Source of the DNA: Armatimonadota bacterium
GTDB lineage: Bacteria > Armatimonadota > Fimbriimonadia > Fimbriimonadales > Fimbriimonadaceae
NCBI GenBank assembly: GCA_022563855.1
Contig: JADFMN010000007.1
Coordinates: 62,001-126,000, forward strand
Length of the DNA stretch: 64,000 nt
Reading direction: 5' to 3'
Shown: piece after piece, positions 60,996 through 64,000 of the stretch
Layout of the letters: each line of letters starts with the position of its first letter
How positions within the stretch are numbered: the first letter of the stretch is position 1
Translations under genes and position numbers: made by a program
Notes under the pieces: generated by a model
Seen by the model: the letters and a program-made list of their open reading frames with translations, nothing else
The model's database searches: none
Told to the model about the DNA's origin: nothing

Positions 60996-61865
60996 GTGTT
61001 CAAGCGGCTGATGCACAGCGTGGACCGCATGCTGCGGCGTGGGGTCATCGACGATGCGCTCTATGAAGAGCTCGAGGAAGCGCTGCTGCAGGCCGACACC
61101 AACGTCAACACCGTGCAAGACATCCTCGACGATCTTCGCAAGGACGTGCGGTCGAACAAAATCCGCGACGCGAAAGGGATCAAATTAGCTTTGCAGGAGT
61201 CGATCGCTGGTCGCTTTTCACAAAGCGATTCGTCCCTTGCCGTCGGCGCTTCGTCTCCGACTGTTTACCTTTTCGTAGGCGTAAACGGTGTCGGAAAAAC
61301 GACGACGATCGGCAAGCTCGCTCACCGCCTGACTCGTGCGGGCCGCAGCGTGCTTCTGGCGTCTGGCGATACGTTCAGGGCAGCGGCGATAGAGCAGCTG
61401 CAGGTGTGGGCGGACCGTTCCGGTTCCGAGGTCGTTAGCGCACAGGCAGGGGCCGATCCTGCGTCGGTCGTGTTCGACGCGGTTGCAGCCGCGAAAGCGC
61501 GCAAAATCGATTACGTTCTGGCCGACACTGCAGGCCGGCAGCACACGAAGGGAACGTTGATGGCGCAGCTGAAGAAGGTCGTTACGATCACAGAGCGAGC
61601 GCTCGGCCGCAAGCCAGACGAGGTTCTGCTCGTGCTAGATGCGAACACCGGCCAGAACGCGATCAGGCAGGCGGAGGAGTTCATCAAATCCGCAGGCGTC
61701 ACCGGACTGATCCTGACAAAGCTCGACGGCACGTCGCGCGGCGGCGCGCTCATCGGCGTTTGGGACCGGTTCCACGTACCGATCAAACTGATTGGAGACG
61801 GCGAGAAAGTAGAGGATCTGCGGGACTTCGACTCGGCGGCTTTCGCCGAGCAGTTGTTCGTCTGA
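60996..61865 (+). CDS. ftsY: Signal recognition particle receptor FtsY
   Basis: The SRP GTPase at the membrane that receives ribosome-nascent chain complexes. It has a short N-domain and no acidic A-domain (289 aa in all). The GTPase motifs are GVNGVGKTTTIGKLAHRL (G1), GDTFRAAAIEQLQ, DTAGRQHTKGTLMAQLKKV (G3), TKLDGTSRGGAL (G4) and GDGEKVEDLRDFD. The start is a GTG. Its last codons (SAAFAEQLFV) recur at 61980 beyond a split palindromic repeat. Confidence 0.96.
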   Translation: MFKRLMHSVDRMLRRGVIDDALYEELEEALLQADTNVNTVQDILDDLRKDVRSNKIRDAKGIKLALQESIAGRFSQSDSSLAVGASSPTVYLFVGVNGVGKTTTIGKLAHRLTRAGRSVLLASGDTFRAAAIEQLQVWADRSGSEVVSAQAGADPASVVFDAVAAAKARKIDYVLADTAGRQHTKGTLMAQLKKVVTITERALGRKPDEVLLVLDANTGQNAIRQAEEFIKSAGVTGLILTKLDGTSRGGALIGVWDRFHVPIKLIGDGEKVEDLRDFDSAAFAEQLFV

Positions 61866-61871
61866 TTCATA

Positions 61872-61951
61872 CCCCCTCCCTAACCTTTGCACGTCATGGC
61901 TCTCCACCGGAGACCCTTGACGGCAAATCCCAAGGGGGAGGGGACTCGTCC
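61872..61951. repeat. GC-rich palindromic dispersed repeat, copy 3 (split)
   Basis: Left arm CCCCCTCCCTAACC (61872-61885) and right arm CCCAAGGGGGAGGGGAC (61929-61945) match the other copies, but about 43 bp replace the CTCC between them. The inserted piece has its own hairpin potential (CTCTCC with GGAGA; CGTCA with TGACG). Further similarity to copy 1 follows (TCCGGAC). Confidence 0.8.
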
Positions 61952-61979
61952 GGACGCAACCTGAAGGATGCGGCTACAT

Positions 61980-62012
61980 TCGGCGGCTTCCGTCGAGCAG
62001 CTGTTCGACTGA
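61980..62012 (+). pseudogene. Second copy of the ftsY 3' end
   Basis: Reads SAASVEQLFD and a TGA, matching SAAFAEQLFV and stop at 61833-61865 at 29 of 33 bases. It lies 115 bp after the ftsY stop, past the palindromic repeat. Confidence 0.7.
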
Positions 62013-62050
62013 TCGTATAGGTCGTATAGGACTTCTTCGACCTAAACGAT
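62012..62050. terminator. Hairpin between ftsY and tyrS
   Basis: ATCGT-A-TAGGTCG pairs with CGACCTA-A-ACGAT around a 13-nt loop (12 pairs, one mismatch). It covers the tyrS stop codon and could end both convergent transcripts. Confidence 0.5.
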
Positions 62051-63241
62051 CTTTCTGAACTGGTGCTTGCCGACTTTGAGGACTTTCCCTTTTAAGTCGT
62101 CCGGGGGAAAGGAGGCGAAGCCGTCGGTGACTTTCTCTCCCTCGATAGAGACCGCGCCAGCCTTCATCAGCCGCCGCGCTTCGCCGTTGCTCTTCGCCAT
62201 TCCGAGCCTGGCGATCATCGCGGCGAGACCGACCTGGCCATCGTCGTTGATCGCTTGCGGGGGGATCGCAGCCTCTTCGGCTTCGACCGGCTGTTTGCGC
62301 TTGCTGAACGTCTCTACGAAGTACTTTTCCGCCTCATCCGCCGCTTTCACGTCGTGGTAGAGCGCGACGATCTCCTTCGCTAGGCGCATCTTCGCGTCGC
62401 GCGGGTTCTTCCCCTCGCCTAGAAGACCGCGCACTTCGTCCATGGGCACGTCTGTGCATAGCTCGAACCAGCTCTCGATCAGGTCGTCGGGGATCGACAT
62501 GGTCTTGCCGAACATCTCGTTCGGAGGGGCCATGATCGAAACGTAGTTCGTCAGCGACTGCGACATCTTGTCCTTGCCGTCGGTGCCGATGAGCAGCGGG
62601 CAGAGCACGACGACCTGCGGCTGTTGGTCGTACTGACCTTGCAAGTCGCGACCAACGAGGTTGTTGAACTTCTGGTCGGTGCCGCCCAGCTCGACGTCCG
62701 CCTCGATCTCGACCGAGTCGAGTCCTTGACAGAGCGGGTAGAGGATTTCGTGCATGGAAATCGGCTTCTGCTCTTTGAGCCGGTTGGTGAAGTCGTCGCG
62801 CTCGAGGATCCGGGCGACCGTGTAGCGCGAGCACAGCTTGATCACCGCTTCGAAGTCCATCTTTCCCAGCCAGTCGCGGTTGTAGAGGATCTCCGTCTTG
62901 TCGGGGTCGAGGATTTTGAACAGCTGCGTCTTGATCGCTTCGACGTTGGCCTCGATCGCTTCGCGTTCGAGTCCCCTTCGCACCTTGGTCTTGCCGCTCG
63001 GGTCGCCGATCATCGCGGTGAAGTCGCCGATGATGAGGCACGCCGTGTGCCCGAGCCGCTGGAAGTCGCGGAGCTTGCGCAGCACGACCGCCCATCCGAG
63101 CGTCACGTCGCGCGCAGTGGGATCGACACCAAGCTTGATGCGAAGGGGCCTGCCGAGCTTGAGCTTCTCAGCGAGGTCTTCCTCGCTGATGATCTCGGTC
63201 GTGCCACGACGGAGTACCACAAGCTGCTCTTCGATGGTCAT
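62042..63241 (-). CDS. tyrS: Tyrosyl-tRNA synthetase
   Basis: 399 aa class Ic synthetase. The Rossmann domain starts LRIKLGVDPTARDVTLGWAV: the position of the HIGH signature reads TLGW (47-50), without either usual His. KMSKS reads KMSQS (225-229). Other family blocks are normal: GDFTAMIGDPSGKT, VELGGTDQKFNNLVGRDLQ and IGTDGKDKMSQSLTNYV. The C-terminus is an S4 RNA-binding domain (ARLGMAKSNGEARRLMKAGA). Since the rest is well conserved I think it is active. Confidence 0.93.
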   Translation of the reverse strand: MTIEEQLVVLRRGTTEIISEEDLAEKLKLGRPLRIKLGVDPTARDVTLGWAVVLRKLRDFQRLGHTACLIIGDFTAMIGDPSGKTKVRRGLEREAIEANVEAIKTQLFKILDPDKTEILYNRDWLGKMDFEAVIKLCSRYTVARILERDDFTNRLKEQKPISMHEILYPLCQGLDSVEIEADVELGGTDQKFNNLVGRDLQGQYDQQPQVVVLCPLLIGTDGKDKMSQSLTNYVSIMAPPNEMFGKTMSIPDDLIESWFELCTDVPMDEVRGLLGEGKNPRDAKMRLAKEIVALYHDVKAADEAEKYFVETFSKRKQPVEAEEAAIPPQAINDDGQVGLAAMIARLGMAKSNGEARRLMKAGAVSIEGEKVTDGFASFPPDDLKGKVLKVGKHQFRKIV

Positions 63242-63267
63242 TCGCGGGAGATTCTACCGCCGCTGAC

Positions 63268-64000
63268 TTAAGAGAACTGGAACTCGGGCGTACTGAAGAT
63301 TAAACGCGTGATGCTGTTCAACGTGGGCTGCAGGTTCCGCGCGGTGATCGTGCCGCCGGAGAACTGTACAGCCGCGTCGTAAAGGCGCTGGACCTTGCTT
63401 TCGCCAAGACCCACATCGAACACGGACAACAGTCGGTCCACAGCCGCGGTGGGGGACGCCCCTTCGGCAGGGATGCGGTCTCCCATCAATGCCATCGTCG
63501 CGCGAGCCTGCCTGCCGAACAGCACGTCTGCGAACTTGATCCGCTCGATCATGGAGCCGGTCGTGATCCACTCCGTTCCGCTGACCCACCCGTCAACGTC
63601 TGGCGGGAACAGGAGTTCCATACCCATCGACTTCGTCCTCAGTGAAATCAGCCTGGATATGCCAGCCACGCGTCGCGCTTGGACTGCCTCTACCTGCATC
63701 ATTCGATCGACCACGACGCGACCGAGGCCAAGCGCCCTCACCGTAGAGATGCAAAACTCGACTGGGTTCTTGATGTGAGATCTAACTGCCTGATCCGAAT
63801 AGAACTCCTCCGATTTCACAATCGAGCGCACCAGCTCGCGGACGTCCAGTCCGCTGCGCTGCCAGCTTTTCGCGAGCCGCTTGATCAATGCTTCGTCAGG
63901 ACCGGCGTAGGCGAACCACTCCCACATCTTTAGCGTGATGTACTCGGCGGTCTCGTCTAGATCGCACAGGATCTCGAGTACGTCATCGCCTGTCCAAGCG
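63268..64000 (-). CDS. DUF1800 family protein, N-terminus beyond window
   Basis: The C-terminal 243 residues of a DUF1800 protein, open to the right edge. In frame before the first internal ATG (63927) the sequence reads AWTGDDVLEILCDLDETAEY, the DUF1800 block that precedes the K-x-W/F-F-Y segment (here MWEWFAYAGPDEALIKRL). Later GMELLFPPDVDGWVSGTEWI is also typical (PxVxGWxGGxxW). Such proteins are usually exported and paired with a DUF1501 gene, which would lie outside. Role unknown. It ends 26 bp before tyrS. Confidence 0.88.
   Translation of the reverse strand, partial: AWTGDDVLEILCDLDETAEYITLKMWEWFAYAGPDEALIKRLAKSWQRSGLDVRELVRSIVKSEEFYSDQAVRSHIKNPVEFCISTVRALGLGRVVVDRMMQVEAVQARRVAGISRLISLRTKSMGMELLFPPDVDGWVSGTEWITTGSMIERIKFADVLFGRQARATMALMGDRIPAEGASPTAAVDRLLSVFDVGLGESKVQRLYDAAVQFSGGTITARNLQPTLNSITRLIFSTPEFQFS

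Overview
The window looks like ordinary chromosome from a free-living, motile, diderm-type bacterium with moderately GC-rich DNA. My best guess is an Armatimonadota/Fimbriimonadia-like lineage. This is an inference from gene mix and style only: an S9 prolyl oligopeptidase, a DUF1800 protein, a CheC/CheD/CheX set, flagellin, SufCD, SelB, many exported lipoproteins of no known family, and many genes with a TANNNT -10 box only 6-7 nt before the start codon. No rRNA, tRNA, CRISPR array, prophage or insertion sequence was seen. Gene density is high and the strand changes often.

Layout. 0-8 kb: a truncated membrane-anchored protein, uvrC with a low-complexity insertion, a MarR regulator diverging from sufC-sufD, an AT-richer coiled-coil gene next to a folded cloverleaf-like intergenic element, and rarA. 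8-15 kb: a secreted prolyl oligopeptidase coupled to a secreted HExxH metalloprotein, then two large exported paralogs (about 620 aa) of unknown function with a DUF1801 gene between them. 15-18 kb: an accB-like/pilin-like/accC/nusB operon. 18-21 kb: a chemotaxis adaptation cluster (cheC, cheD, an HDOD gene, a cheY with an internal deletion, cheX). 21-28 kb: exported STN-like protein, PhzF, DinB, M48 protease, and a tandem array of four related lipoproteins. 28-39 kb: asnS, ABC exporter, orphan ABC ATPase, a tightly packed operon (glycosyltransferase, Trm112-like, aroQ, M24 peptidase, degenerate ABC ATPase), then selB and an N-terminal-nucleophile asparaginase on the other strand. 39-41 kb: a flagellin gene behind a 667-bp AT-rich leader with competing hairpins. 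41-49 kb: an AddB/AddA-like pair, a nitrilase-family amidase, a YcxB-like membrane protein, and rplA alone. 49-57 kb: S41 protease, saccharopine-dehydrogenase-like enzyme, an AbiEii-like nucleotidyltransferase with its small partner, a Tat-exported flavoprotein, lepA, vsr. 57-64 kb: M20 peptidase, class C beta-lactamase-like hydrolase, AIM24 protein, a lipoprotein, ftsY, tyrS and a truncated DUF1800 gene.

The most unusual signal is a recurrent structure at gene ends. In three places the last 11-15 codons of a plus-strand gene (the prolyl oligopeptidase, the DUF1801 gene, ftsY) occur again a short way downstream, in frame to their own stop codon. In two of the three places the two copies flank a member of a GC-rich palindromic repeat (CCCTCCCTAACC/GGGGGAGGG) that has a third copy upstream of the oligopeptidase. 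Other items worth a second look are the loss of the phosphoacceptor region in cheY beside intact CheY-P phosphatases, a biotin-carrier-like protein without its lysine, an AddAB-like pair that seems to lack nuclease residues, the cloverleaf element, the lipoprotein array, and the common leaderless-type starts.
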